In this document: piece after piece, positions 24,247 through 33,486 of the stretch | How positions within the stretch are numbered: position 1 is the stretch's first letter | Layout of the letters: each line of letters opens with the position of its first letter | Made by a program: the position numbers and the translations under genes | Notes under the pieces: model-generated | What the model was told of the DNA's origin: nothing | Database searches by the model: none | What the model saw: only the letters and a program-made list of their open reading frames with translations | NCBI RefSeq assembly: GCF_947488715.1 | Contig: NZ_CANLAG010000002.1 | Span: 558,001 to 622,000 of the forward strand | Source of the DNA: an uncultured Tateyamaria sp. | Lineage (GTDB): Bacteria; Pseudomonadota; Alphaproteobacteria; Rhodobacterales; Rhodobacteraceae | DNA length: 64,000 bases | Direction: 5' to 3'

Positions 24247-24261
24247 ATTTGGTAGGCCCGG
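24247..24261. repeat. Right attachment-site repeat (attR)
   Basis: ATTTGGTAGGCCCGG, identical to 4569-4583. On the minus strand it is the final acceptor-stem segment, discriminator and CCA of the adjacent tRNA plus three bases beyond, so integration restored a complete tRNA here. Confidence 0.82.
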
Positions 24262-24326
24262 CAGGACTTGAACCCGCAACCAAAGCGTTATGAGCGCTCT
24301 GCTCTAACCAATTGAGCTACAGGCCC
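24250..24326 (-). tRNA. tRNA with CAU anticodon (probably tRNA-Ile2, otherwise tRNA-Met)
   Basis: A complete 77-base cloverleaf on the minus strand: acceptor GGGCCTG/CGGGCCT, discriminator A and encoded CCA, D-arm TAGCTCAATTGGTTAGAGC, T-arm GGTTCAAGTCC, anticodon loop CTCATAA. It lacks initiator features. The C4-G69 and C5-G68 acceptor pairs are those favoured by lysidine synthetase TilS, so isoleucine-2 identity is more likely than elongator Met. Its 3' end is the integration target of the island. Confidence 0.93.
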
Positions 24327-24386
24327 GCCATGCCGGTGGGATACCACCGGCACAGCACGTGTCAAGCCGACAGCGACGTCTGTCCG

Positions 24387-25484
24387 TCAGAACCGGTACC
24401 GCGCCCCGATAAAGGCAACGTCGAGGTTCTGGAAATCGACCGTGGGTGTTTCAACGTCATAGGTCCGTACACCCGCGTAGAATTCGGTATTCCACTTGTC
24501 GACTTTCTGAACCGCAAAGAGGCTGATCGATTCCGATCTGCTGCCAGCGACGCCTTGATCCTGTCCGTCGTAGTAGTCGATTGCGAACGAAGTCGATCCG
24601 GCTTTGATCAGATCCTTGGTCTGGTATCCGAACTTGATGTAGTTGAACCCTGGATCACGTCCGCCTGCGTCCAGATCGTCGCTACCGGAGGCAAATGTGA
24701 CGTTCAAACCCGTGGGTGTGTGGAAGGCCGACACCGAACCGCTGATCCGATCGGCGTTCAGCGTCTCTGCGTAGGCGACGGCAGCGCGGACGCGGAAATC
24801 ACCATGGGTGCCATTGTAGCGCAGCGCGATGTCGTTGCGGTTGTCCTCACCGAAGGACACCGACGCGGTGAACCCGTTCAGGAACTCAGGCGTGTCGTAA
24901 CGGAACCGCTCAATCCGGCTGTTGCCGTCAAAGTTGCCGAAAAAGTCACCAATGTCGTTGCCAGTAAATGCGCCGCCAGCATCACGCAGCAATTGGCTGC
25001 CCGCGATCAGGCCCACGTCCGAGTAGTTGCCCAAGGCAGTGCCGGAAAGGTCGACCTCGGACACACCATTTGATGCGCTGTCGCCCTGACCATAGGCAAA
25101 GCTGCCGTAGGGTGTGTCGGCATAGATCTCGAACTTGCGTTCGTTCGATACGGATGAGCTGATGTCTGAGTTCAACTGGCTGACTGAATTGGACGAGCTG
25201 AATTCGAATTCGTACTCGATCACAGTACCGATTGCGTAGTCGCCGAAGTCATACTCGGCCTGCGCACGCAGCCGGGTGGACGAGTTGTCGTTGTCCACAA
25301 AGAATGCGTTGGAATCGACACCATCGTCGGCGAACAAAAAGGCGCGGTTGATTTGGCCGCCAAAGGTGAACGTGAATCCACCATCTTCGACCTTGATGAC
25401 CTGCGCCTGGCTCACGGCGGGGATCAGACTGACGACGAGGGGGGCCAAAGTTGCCTTGGCAAAGGAGATGCGGAGGGGAGTCAT
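24387..25484 (-). CDS. Outer-membrane porin
   Basis: A 365-residue porin. A signal peptide (LAPLVVSLIPAVSQAQ) is followed by amphipathic beta strands, beginning GGFTFTFGGQINRAFLFADD and ending GARYRF with the C-terminal Phe needed for BAM-dependent assembly. It would form a trimeric general diffusion channel. AGGAAA lies seven bases before the ATG at 25484. A longer frame to 25922 is antisense to purM and not used. It is the first chromosomal gene right of the island and ends 60 bases from the tRNA. Confidence 0.9.
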   Translation of the reverse strand: MTPLRISFAKATLAPLVVSLIPAVSQAQVIKVEDGGFTFTFGGQINRAFLFADDGVDSNAFFVDNDNSSTRLRAQAEYDFGDYAIGTVIEYEFEFSSSNSVSQLNSDISSSVSNERKFEIYADTPYGSFAYGQGDSASNGVSEVDLSGTALGNYSDVGLIAGSQLLRDAGGAFTGNDIGDFFGNFDGNSRIERFRYDTPEFLNGFTASVSFGEDNRNDIALRYNGTHGDFRVRAAVAYAETLNADRISGSVSAFHTPTGLNVTFASGSDDLDAGGRDPGFNYIKFGYQTKDLIKAGSTSFAIDYYDGQDQGVAGSRSESISLFAVQKVDKWNTEFYAGVRTYDVETPTVDFQNLDVAFIGARYRF

Positions 25485-25638
25485 ACTGCGTTTCCTGAAC
25501 AGAGGGGTTGGGCCAACCAAGATATTTTCGATCCGCCGGATTACGATGCAAAATGGTGTGCAGCTGCGCACATAGCGCTTTCTTTTTGCATCCCTTGCGC
25601 AGTTCGCGTTAAGGGGCGCATAGATTTGGAGGGCAGAA

Positions 25639-26685
25639 ATGTCAGAGCGCAAAAATGGACTGACATACGCGCAAGCGGGTGTTGATATTGATGCAGGCAA
25701 TGCGCTGGTTGAGCGTATCAAACCTGCGGCGGCGGCCACGAAGCGGGCGGGTGTTGCGTCTGGTTTGGGTGGCTTTGGCGGATTGTTCGATCTCAAGGCG
25801 GCCGGTTTCGTGGATCCGGTTTTGGTTGCTGCCACAGATGGTGTTGGCACCAAACTGCGGATTGCCATCGACACAGGCAATGTGGACGGCGTTGGCGTCG
25901 ATCTGGTGGCGATGTGCGTCAACGATCTTGTCTGTCAGGGGGCTGAGCCGCTTTTCTTTCTCGACTACTTTGCCACGGGCAAGCTGGAGCTGGATCAGGC
26001 CGCACGTATCATCGAAGGGATTGCACGTGGCTGTTCTGCATCCGGCTGTGCGCTGATCGGTGGTGAAACTGCGGAAATGCCGGGCATGTATCCCGCTGGT
26101 GATTTCGATCTGGCAGGCTTTTCTGTTGGCGCGATGGAACGCGGCACGGCACTGCCCGCGGGTGTTGCCGAGGGCGACGTTCTGCTGGGCCTCGCATCGG
26201 ACGGCGTGCATTCCAACGGGTACTCACTGGTACGCAAAATTGTCGAGACCTCGGGCTTGTCCTGGGACGATGATTGCCCTTGGGGTCCCGGAACACTTGG
26301 CGCCGCTCTGCTGACGCCCACGCGCCTCTACGTCAAGGCGGCGCTGGCCGCGATTGCGGCGGGCGGCGTACATGGATTTGCCCACATCACTGGTGGCGGC
26401 CTGACCGAAAACCTGCCGCGTGTTTTGCCCGACGGGCTCGGGGTCACTGTTGACCTGAGCAGCTGGTCCTTGCCGCCGGTGTTCGGATGGCTGGCCGCCC
26501 AAGGTGGTATGGCCGAGGCTGAAATGCTCAAGACGTTCAATGCCGGGATCGGAATGGTGGTTGTTGTGTCCGAGGATGCTGTGGCCGACGTCACCGCCGC
26601 ACTTGAACAAGAAGGCCAGCACGTATCGCGCATCGGTCAAGTGCTGGCCGGGCAGGGCGTGAGCTATCAGGGCCAGCTTTTGTGA
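25639..26685 (+). CDS. purM: Phosphoribosylformylglycinamidine cyclo-ligase (AIR synthetase)
   Basis: 348 residues. It closes the imidazole ring of AIR from FGAM with ATP, step 5 of purine synthesis. Family signatures are [12 protein letters not shown] near the N-terminus, [12 protein letters not shown] (about 71-82) and [19 protein letters not shown] precedes the ATG. The stop overlaps the GTG start of purN, a common purM-purN operon in alphaproteobacteria. Confidence 0.97.
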   Translation: MSERKNGLTYAQAGVDIDAGNALVERIKPAAAATKRAGVASGLGGFGGLFDLKAAGFVDPVLVAATDGVGTKLRIAIDTGNVDGVGVDLVAMCVNDLVCQGAEPLFFLDYFATGKLELDQAARIIEGIARGCSASGCALIGGETAEMPGMYPAGDFDLAGFSVGAMERGTALPAGVAEGDVLLGLASDGVHSNGYSLVRKIVETSGLSWDDDCPWGPGTLGAALLTPTRLYVKAALAAIAAGGVHGFAHITGGGLTENLPRVLPDGLGVTVDLSSWSLPPVFGWLAAQGGMAEAEMLKTFNAGIGMVVVVSEDAVADVTAALEQEGQHVSRIGQVLAGQGVSYQGQLL

Positions 26686-27272
26686 CCAAACGCGTCGGCA
26701 TCTTTGTTTCCGGCGGTGGGTCTAACATGCGGGCGCTGGTTGGTGACATGACCGGCGATCACGCGGCGCGGCCTGCGGTTGTGTTGTCCAACAATGCCGA
26801 TGCGGGTGGCATTGCCTGGGCGCAATCGCAAGGCATCGCAACCGAGGTTGTTGATCATAGACCTTATGGCTCTGACCGCGCGTCCTTCGAGACGGCCATT
26901 GATGCCGCTCTCGCCCCCTACGATCTGGATATCATCTGTCTGGCCGGTTTCATGCGCGTCCTCACAGCCGGGTTTGTTGCACCATGGCAGGGCCGGATGT
27001 TGAACATTCACCCGTCATTGCTGCCGAAATACAAAGGGCTGCATACGCATGCCCGCGCCTTGGCGGCGGGTGACAAGACGCACGGCTGCTCGGTTCATCT
27101 GGTGACACCGGCGCTCGATGATGGGCCTATTTTGGGGCAGGCCACTGTGCCAATTGAGCCGGGGGATACCGAAGATAGTTTGGCCGCGCGCGTTCTGGAA
27201 CAGGAACACCGTCTGTACCCCGCCGTGTTGCGCCAGTTTGCAGCGGGTCACACAGCGCCGGTCACACTCTAG
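26682..27272 (+). CDS. purN: Phosphoribosylglycinamide formyltransferase
   Basis: A 196-residue folate-dependent GAR transformylase, purine step 3. [16 protein letters not shown] at the start binds the substrate phosphate. [14 protein letters not shown] (about 107-120) contains the catalytic His, and the downstream Asp lies in ALDDGPIL. The start codon is GTG, overlapping the purM stop (GTGA), so translation is coupled. Confidence 0.97.
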   Translation: MTKRVGIFVSGGGSNMRALVGDMTGDHAARPAVVLSNNADAGGIAWAQSQGIATEVVDHRPYGSDRASFETAIDAALAPYDLDIICLAGFMRVLTAGFVAPWQGRMLNIHPSLLPKYKGLHTHARALAAGDKTHGCSVHLVTPALDDGPILGQATVPIEPGDTEDSLAARVLEQEHRLYPAVLRQFAAGHTAPVTL

Positions 27273-27340
27273 TCACTGGTGGCGTGATGGTGTAGACCCA
27301 GACAACCAAGACGGTGACACCACTCAACAAGAAGCCGCTG

Positions 27341-28510
27341 ATGAAAACCATTACGACGACCGACGACCTGGCCGCCTACTGTCAGGAGGCCGCGACGCAT
27401 GACTATGTGACGGTCGACACCGAGTTCCTGCGCGAACGTACCTATTACTCCAAGCTCTGCCTGATTCAGCTTGCCATGCCCGGCACCGATGACAGCAACG
27501 CAGTGCTTGTTGATCCCCTCGCCAAGGGGTTGTCGCTGGAGCCGCTCTATGCGCTGTTCCGGGACACATCGGTGGTCAAAGTGTTTCATGCCGCGCGGCA
27601 GGATCTCGAAATCTTCTTTGTGGACGCCGAGGTGTTTCCCGAACCGTTGTTTGACACGCAGGTCGCGGCAATGGTGTGCGGCTTTGGGGAACAGGCGGGG
27701 TATGAGACGCTGGTGCGCAAGATCGCCCGGCAACCGCTCGACAAGACATCGCGGTTCACCGACTGGTCGCGCAGGCCGCTGACGGATGCACAAAAGACCT
27801 ATGCCATCGCGGACGTCACGCATCTGCGCCAGATCTATGAGTTTCTGAAGGCCAAGCTGGACGAAAGCGGGCGGGCGCGTTGGGTCGCAGAGGAACTGCA
27901 GACCCTGTTGAGCCCAAGCACCTACATCATCGCGCCTGAAAATGCGTGGAAACGGGTCAAGACGCGCACCACGTCGTCGCGGTTCCTTGCCATCGTCAAG
28001 GAACTGGCCGCCTTTCGCGAGGCCCATGCCCAGAGCCGGAATATCCCACGCAACCGGGTGTTCAAGGACGACGCGCTTGTCGAGTTGGCCAGCAACAAAC
28101 CCAAAACACTCGAAGACCTCGGACGGTCGCGGCTGTTGCTGCGCGAGGCACGCAAGGGCGATATCGCGGACGGTATCCTGGCCGCAGTGGAGCGCGGGGT
28201 ATCCATGGACCCCGACGAGATGCCTAAAGCGGACCGCAGCCGCGAAAAGCTACAAGTCAATCCGGCCATTGCCGATCTGCTGCGCGTGCTACTCAAAGCC
28301 AAGTCCGAGAGTGCGGGCGTTGCGGCCAAACTGCTCGCGACAGCGTCTGATCTGGACGCGATGGCTGCTGGCATGCGTGACGTGCCTGCGCTCAGTGGGT
28401 GGCGTGCCGAGGTGTTTGGCGCTGATGCGCTGCGTCTGTGTGAAGGGCGCGTGGCGTTGACCGCCAAAGGATCGGACGTGCGGATTATTCCGCTGGACGA
28501 TTTGCCTTAG
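27341..28510 (+). CDS. rnd: Ribonuclease D
   Basis: A 389-residue 3'-5' exoribonuclease for tRNA and stable RNA maturation. The N-terminal DEDD exonuclease domain has VDTEFLRERTYY (first Asp-Glu, about 26-37) and VFHAARQDLEIF, followed by an HRDC helical domain (about 210-290). The start MKTITTTDDL was preferred over a start 27 bases upstream by comparison with the family N-terminus. Its stop shares bases with the stop of the convergent lipoprotein gene (TTAG). Confidence 0.94.
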   Translation: MKTITTTDDLAAYCQEAATHDYVTVDTEFLRERTYYSKLCLIQLAMPGTDDSNAVLVDPLAKGLSLEPLYALFRDTSVVKVFHAARQDLEIFFVDAEVFPEPLFDTQVAAMVCGFGEQAGYETLVRKIARQPLDKTSRFTDWSRRPLTDAQKTYAIADVTHLRQIYEFLKAKLDESGRARWVAEELQTLLSPSTYIIAPENAWKRVKTRTTSSRFLAIVKELAAFREAHAQSRNIPRNRVFKDDALVELASNKPKTLEDLGRSRLLLREARKGDIADGILAAVERGVSMDPDEMPKADRSREKLQVNPAIADLLRVLLKAKSESAGVAAKLLATASDLDAMAAGMRDVPALSGWRAEVFGADALRLCEGRVALTAKGSDVRIIPLDDLP

Positions 28511-29040
28511 CGACGCGCCACGGTTTGTGCATTGCGGACGCCTTCGACACGGATGCTGCGAACGCGTGACAATTCCTGATCGGTCAGGCGCACCGCGGCG
28601 TTGTAGGTACGCTGGGTCTGGGAATTGCGCCGTCCAGCATTCGCTGGTTTCACCCCTTCGAACCGGTACGTCAGTGTGCCGTTTTCATCAGGTTCACCGT
28701 CGTCATCAGCGGGCGTGAGTTGGACGTTATACACGCCGTCAACCGATGCGATGGCTGTGGCGCGCACGATGGCACCGCCGGGCACACGTTCAATGACGAG
28801 ACCACTGACCTGATCAAGCGGCGTGCCGAGGTACACTTCGGTTTCGCGGCGCACGCTGGTGAATAAACCACGGCGTTCTTCGGGGATCAGCGGGTTGTCT
28901 TCTTTGACCGGGGCGCGTTCGATGGGTTCAGACCGGCTGCTGCCAAACCAGTTGAACGGGTTGATCCGACTGTCGCGCACCGCGCCACATGCGGTGACGG
29001 TCATGGTCGCAACGAGAAGAGATGTGGTCAGAAGGCGCAT
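28507..29040 (-). CDS. Lipoprotein of unknown function
   Basis: A 177-residue protein with a lipoprotein signal MRLLTTSLLVATMTVTAC (Cys at 18) and then a mostly beta-rich periplasmic part. It contains LGTPLDQVSGLVIERVPGGA and a Pro/Asp-rich loop. It is conserved-looking next to rnd and sufE in related bacteria, but I know no function. The frame is open to 29346, but the lipobox start is decisive. Confidence 0.8.
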   Translation of the reverse strand: MRLLTTSLLVATMTVTACGAVRDSRINPFNWFGSSRSEPIERAPVKEDNPLIPEERRGLFTSVRRETEVYLGTPLDQVSGLVIERVPGGAIVRATAIASVDGVYNVQLTPADDDGEPDENGTLTYRFEGVKPANAGRRNSQTQRTYNAAVRLTDQELSRVRSIRVEGVRNAQTVARR

Positions 29041-29175
29041 GGTTCGCTCACTCAGGTGTCTTGCGATGACTGTGGTAACGGATGCACGTGATCTTGAAAA
29101 GCGCCCATTGCCGCACTGGACCTTTGGCGGGCTTGGGCCTAGTTGGACGCTTGGTACAGAGGTGAGGGCGAGACG

Positions 29176-29583
29176 ATGGCAACCGAGGCGTTTGAAGAAA
29201 TTGTTGAGGACTTCGAATTTCTCGACGATTGGGAAGATCGCTACCGTTATGTGATCGATCAGGGCAAGGCGATGGAGCCTTTGCCGGATGCTCTCAAGGT
29301 GCCAGCGACGAAAGTTGATGGCTGCGCCAGCCAGGTTTGGCTGCACCCAATCGTTGAAGACGGTATTTTCCGCTTTGACGGCGACAGCGACGCGATGATT
29401 GTCAAAGGTCTGATTGCGGTGTTGCGTCGGCTATACAATGGTCTGACCCTGGATGCGGTTTTGGCGGTCGACGCGCGTGCGGAAATGACAAGGCTCGGGT
29501 TAAATGACCATTTGTCGGCGCAAAGATCCAACGGGTTGCGTGCAATGATTGAGCGTGTTCAAGCGGTTGCGGCGGCTGGATGA
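29176..29583 (+). CDS. sufE: SufE-family cysteine desulfuration protein
   Basis: 135 residues. SufE accepts persulphide sulphur from SufS and passes it to SufB for Fe-S cluster assembly. The active-site Cys is in KVDGCASQVWL (about residue 51), with the helical SufE fold around it. Translation begins at MATEAFEEIVEDF after a GAGG-rich stretch. It is separated from the rest of the suf genes, as often seen in alphaproteobacteria. Confidence 0.92.
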   Translation: MATEAFEEIVEDFEFLDDWEDRYRYVIDQGKAMEPLPDALKVPATKVDGCASQVWLHPIVEDGIFRFDGDSDAMIVKGLIAVLRRLYNGLTLDAVLAVDARAEMTRLGLNDHLSAQRSNGLRAMIERVQAVAAAG

Positions 29584-29617
29584 TCCTGCGGACGCCTTTC
29601 AGGCGACACGATGTTCA

Positions 29618-29660
29618 GGGGGCGCTGCCCCCGTCCTGACGGACGCCCCCGAGGTATTTT
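29618..29660. repeat. GC-rich intergenic hairpin repeat (copy 1)
   Basis: GGGGGCGCTGCCCCCGTCC, then TGACGGACGCCCCCGAGG and TATTTT. Several mutually exclusive hairpins can form. A shorter relative, GGGGCGCTGCCCCGGACCCC plus GGCATATTT, follows dmdA at 62962-62992. Both sit directly after a gene, which suits a bidirectional terminator or REP-like element. Confidence 0.65.
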
Positions 29661-29674
29661 GTGCGAAAGGAAAG

Positions 29675-30310
29675 TCAGAGGTTTGAGAGGGTCGTCTCAA
29701 GGTCTCCGTAGCCGGTAAAGCGGCGCTCGAAGTGCAGGCCAAGCGTTTTGGCGGCGTCGCGGGCCTTTTGGGTCAGCGCGGGATCATCCGTTTGGGCTTG
29801 ATAGACGAGCTTTTCGTAGTTTCCGAAATACATGTCACGGAGTTCGGGATGACGGTCGAGCCCCATGGGTTTGATGATAAAGGCTTCGAATTGGCGGACT
29901 AGGAAATCAGTGAGATAGAAGGTTGTGATTTCACTTTCGCCTTGACGTGCAAACCTCTCATTTCCCTCGAAAAAGCTGTAGCAGTGCGGGCCTGATACCA
30001 TATGCACGCCCATCTCCTTGCACGCAGCCTCTAATAGCCCTCCTGTGCCGCAATCGGCGTATACGACAAAGATGTCGTCATAGGCGTCGGCATGTTTGGA
30101 GACGGCGTCCCGAACCGCTTGGGTTATTTTCTCAGGATAGAGGTGTAGTTTGGCGGGCAGGCATGTCAGATCAAGGTGGGTCCAGCCATTGGCGGCCCGT
30201 AGGTCCAAAATCTCACGGGCAAGTGCGCCGCAGGCGATGAGAAGTATCCGGCCGCGTGACCCTGTAGGGGCCAAGCCATCCTCGGTCAGGGCGGTGTCGG
30301 TCAGAGACAT
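29675..30310 (-). CDS. DUF1638 protein
   Basis: A 211-residue DUF1638 protein: ILLIACGALAREIL at the start, VVYADCGTGGLLEAACKEMG (about 83-102) and GPHCYSFFEG with conserved Cys/His positions that look metal- or cofactor-binding. The family is often next to corrinoid-dependent methyltransferase genes, as here, where a corrinoid protein gene lies 153 bases upstream on the same strand. The exact role is unknown. Confidence 0.85.
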   Translation of the reverse strand: MSLTDTALTEDGLAPTGSRGRILLIACGALAREILDLRAANGWTHLDLTCLPAKLHLYPEKITQAVRDAVSKHADAYDDIFVVYADCGTGGLLEAACKEMGVHMVSGPHCYSFFEGNERFARQGESEITTFYLTDFLVRQFEAFIIKPMGLDRHPELRDMYFGNYEKLVYQAQTDDPALTQKARDAAKTLGLHFERRFTGYGDLETTLSNL

Positions 30311-30463
30311 TGCGTTGTCTGGCCGGTCTGCAATGGTGGCCTATGCCGCGTGACAGCGGCGCGCTTGAGGCAGGCAAAACATGCCTGCCTTTCGTTATGT
30401 GTCGTGTGAGCTTCCAGTTGCACCGGAACGTGCCCTTTACGCCTGTGCGACGGCTTTGATTGG

Positions 30464-31165
<702 letters not shown>

Positions 31166-31333
31166 GGCATTCCTCGTCAATCGGGCGCTTGCGCCGCGTG
31201 CCTATATTTCGCTTATCGTCCAATATGTCGCACCCGGACTGTCCGAATTACGACATGGTCCGCACCGTGCGCGACGCTGCGGTTTGATTTGAAGGGGGCG
31301 GATCGCCTGTTTTAGAACTCTTTTCTGGCATTT

Positions 31334-31348
31334 GTTCATGGTGTGTTC
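31334..31348 (+). promoter_or_regulatory. LexA-type SOS box (GTTC-N7-GTTC)
   Basis: GTTC ATGGTGT GTTC, a perfect match to the direct-repeat LexA operator of alphaproteobacteria. It lies 13 bases before the start codon of the SplB-like radical SAM gene, where bound repressor would block expression. It implies induction after DNA damage. Confidence 0.7.
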
Positions 31349-31360
31349 TAAATTTATGTG

Positions 31361-32437
31361 ATGGATCGCGATTTGCAAAATACGCGCGCAATTGGTCGTG
31401 GCGCCCTCAGCAACGAAGTCAGCCGCTTTGACCGTGTCACGCGCCACGGTGTCGATGATGGCTGGCCCGATGACTGTGACATGCCGCCATTGCGCACCGA
31501 AGTCAGTATTGAGCGGCCGCGCAGCCTCATCACGTACAACACTTCGCCTGACTTGCCGTTTGACAGGTCCATCAATCCGTATCGCGGATGCGAACACGGC
31601 TGTGTCTACTGCTTCGCGCGGCCCAGCCATGCGTATCTGGGTCTGTCGCCTGGACTCGATTTCGAGACACGGTTGATCGCCCGGCCGGATGCGCCGCGCA
31701 TCCTTGAGGCGGAATTGGCGCGTCGGTCTTACAAGGTGGCGCCGATCGCCATCGGGACAAATACGGATCCATACCAACCGATCGAGCGCGATCATGAAAT
31801 CATGCGCCGATGCCTTGAGGTGCTGGAGGCTTGCGACCATCCCGTGGCCATCGTCACCAAAGGCTCCTTGATAGAGCGCGACATCGACATCCTGCGCCGT
31901 ATGGCGCGCCGTGGACTGGTGCGTGTGGGCGTGTCCTTGACGACCCTCGACCCAACCCTGTCCCGCAAGATGGAGCCGCGTGCGCCCGCGCCGCACCGGC
32001 GTCTGGCCATGATGCGCCGGCTGAGCGCGGCAGGCATTCCAGTGCGCGTGATGGCGTCGCCGATGGTGCCAGCGCTGACCGATCCGGAGCTTGAGGCTAT
32101 TCTCGCCGCGGGCAAGGAAGCGGGAGCACGGACTGCCAGTTGGATCATGCTGCGGATGCCGCGCGAGGTGTCGCCGCTGTGGCAAGAGTGGCTGGGCGTC
32201 CATTACCCTGACCGTGCTGGCCGTGTGATGGCGCGTTTGCGCGAGATGCACGGCGGTCAGGACTATGATGCCCGTTGGGGGCACCGGATGCGGGGCGAGG
32301 GGCCTTATGCCGAAATTGTCGCACATCGGTTCAGTGTGGCCATCAAGAAATTGGGGTTGAAAGAAACCGCACCAGCGATGCGGTGCGACCTGTTTCAGCC
32401 GCCCCGCAAACCCAGCAATCAGTTGAGCCTGTTTTAA
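31361..32437 (+). CDS. SplB-like (PA0069-family) radical SAM protein
   Basis: About 358 residues. The radical SAM Fe-S motif is INPYRGCEHGCVYCFAR (CxxxCxxC, about 72-88), followed by an AdoMet barrel. The family (COG1533) is related to spore photoproduct lyase and is often called DNA-repair photolyase-like. Its reaction in non-spore-formers is not established. A LexA-type box just upstream supports a role in the DNA-damage response. The start may be the ATG at 31361 or the GTG three bases before it. It converges on and overlaps the methyltransferase gene by four bases. Confidence 0.88.
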   Translation: MDRDLQNTRAIGRGALSNEVSRFDRVTRHGVDDGWPDDCDMPPLRTEVSIERPRSLITYNTSPDLPFDRSINPYRGCEHGCVYCFARPSHAYLGLSPGLDFETRLIARPDAPRILEAELARRSYKVAPIAIGTNTDPYQPIERDHEIMRRCLEVLEACDHPVAIVTKGSLIERDIDILRRMARRGLVRVGVSLTTLDPTLSRKMEPRAPAPHRRLAMMRRLSAAGIPVRVMASPMVPALTDPELEAILAAGKEAGARTASWIMLRMPREVSPLWQEWLGVHYPDRAGRVMARLREMHGGQDYDARWGHRMRGEGPYAEIVAHRFSVAIKKLGLKETAPAMRCDLFQPPRKPSNQLSLF

Positions 32438-33450
32438 GCGGCGGCGCGGCGGCCTCGACGCTTGCGAGGGAGCGGTGTGCTGCCGCCTGTGCCGTCGCTG
32501 GGTGACGAAAATGCGCCCAAGGCAGCAACGATGTCTTCCAGCTTTGGCGCGGCTTTCCTTGGACGTGTGTCCAGCGCGGCGCGCATCGCAACGAGATGTT
32601 CAGGCGTTGTGCCGCAACACCCGCCAATGATCGACGCACCACAGTCGCGCGCCAGAACGGCATAGTCGGCCATCAACGCGGGCGTCCCATCGTAGTGGAT
32701 GTGGCCGTCGTGGTACTTTGGAATGCCTGCGTTTCCCTTTGCAATCAGGGGGATTTCTGTTCCTGTTGATGCGAAACCCAAAACAGTGCGCAGCAGATCG
32801 GATGCCCCTGTGCCGCAATTGGCACCAAATGCAGTGGGGCGGTTTGGCAAGGCATTTACCATGTCGACCATATCCGTGCTGGTGACGCCCATCATTGTGC
32901 GTCCTGCCGTATCAAAACTCATCGTTCCAACCCAGGGCAGTTCGGCGCGCGCAAACCCTTCGGCTGCGGCGGCGTACTCTTCTGGGGCAGAGATCGTCTC
33001 GAGCCAACCTATGTCCGCGCCACCTGCCTTGAGGCCCGCGGCGGTTTCATGAAACATTTCCACTGCGTCGCTGTGGGTCAGGCTGCCGACGGGTTCCATG
33101 ATCTCACCCGTTGGGCCAACCGATCCCGCGACGATCACTGTGCGACCCGCACGGTCCGCAACGTTGCGTGCCAGTTCCGCTGCAATGCGGGACAACTCGA
33201 ATGCCCGATGCCCTGCATCGTGCAGCTTGAGCCGGGACGCGTTTGCCCCAAACGAGTTGGTTAGGAACACATCGCTTCCCGCATCGACGGCACCCTTGTA
33301 AAGGGCGGTGATCTTTGCCGGTTCCTGTTCATTCCACAACTCTGGCGCATCGCCGGACATCAAGCCCGCGGCGAACAGGTTTGTACCTGTGGCGCCGTCA
33401 GCCAAAAGCGTTCCGTTTCGGGACAGGAGTTCAGTCAGGGCATTGAACAT
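32434..33450 (-). CDS. bmt: Betaine-homocysteine S-methyltransferase
   Basis: A 338-residue zinc-dependent homocysteine methyltransferase barrel. Substrate loop GATGTNLFAAGL lies near the N-terminus, and the three Zn-binding Cys are in GANCGTG and GGCCGTTPEH. It moves a methyl group from glycine betaine or a related donor to homocysteine, giving methionine. The first Met after a TTG at 33453 is used, with GAGG eight bases upstream. It follows the MprF-like gene by 36 bases on the same strand. The C-terminal ~20 residues are basic and probably disordered. Confidence 0.88.
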   Translation of the reverse strand: MFNALTELLSRNGTLLADGATGTNLFAAGLMSGDAPELWNEQEPAKITALYKGAVDAGSDVFLTNSFGANASRLKLHDAGHRAFELSRIAAELARNVADRAGRTVIVAGSVGPTGEIMEPVGSLTHSDAVEMFHETAAGLKAGGADIGWLETISAPEEYAAAAEGFARAELPWVGTMSFDTAGRTMMGVTSTDMVDMVNALPNRPTAFGANCGTGASDLLRTVLGFASTGTEIPLIAKGNAGIPKYHDGHIHYDGTPALMADYAVLARDCGASIIGGCCGTTPEHLVAMRAALDTRPRKAAPKLEDIVAALGAFSSPSDGTGGSTPLPRKRRGRRAAA

Positions 33451-33486
33451 CAAACAGACCTCGCGCAGGGGGAGATGCCCGTGATG

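Noticed and set aside
24312-25073. Plus-strand reading frame of 253 codons
   Set aside because: It starts inside the tRNA and is fully antisense to the porin gene. No ribosome binding site, and it is explained as a shadow of a GC-rich coding strand.
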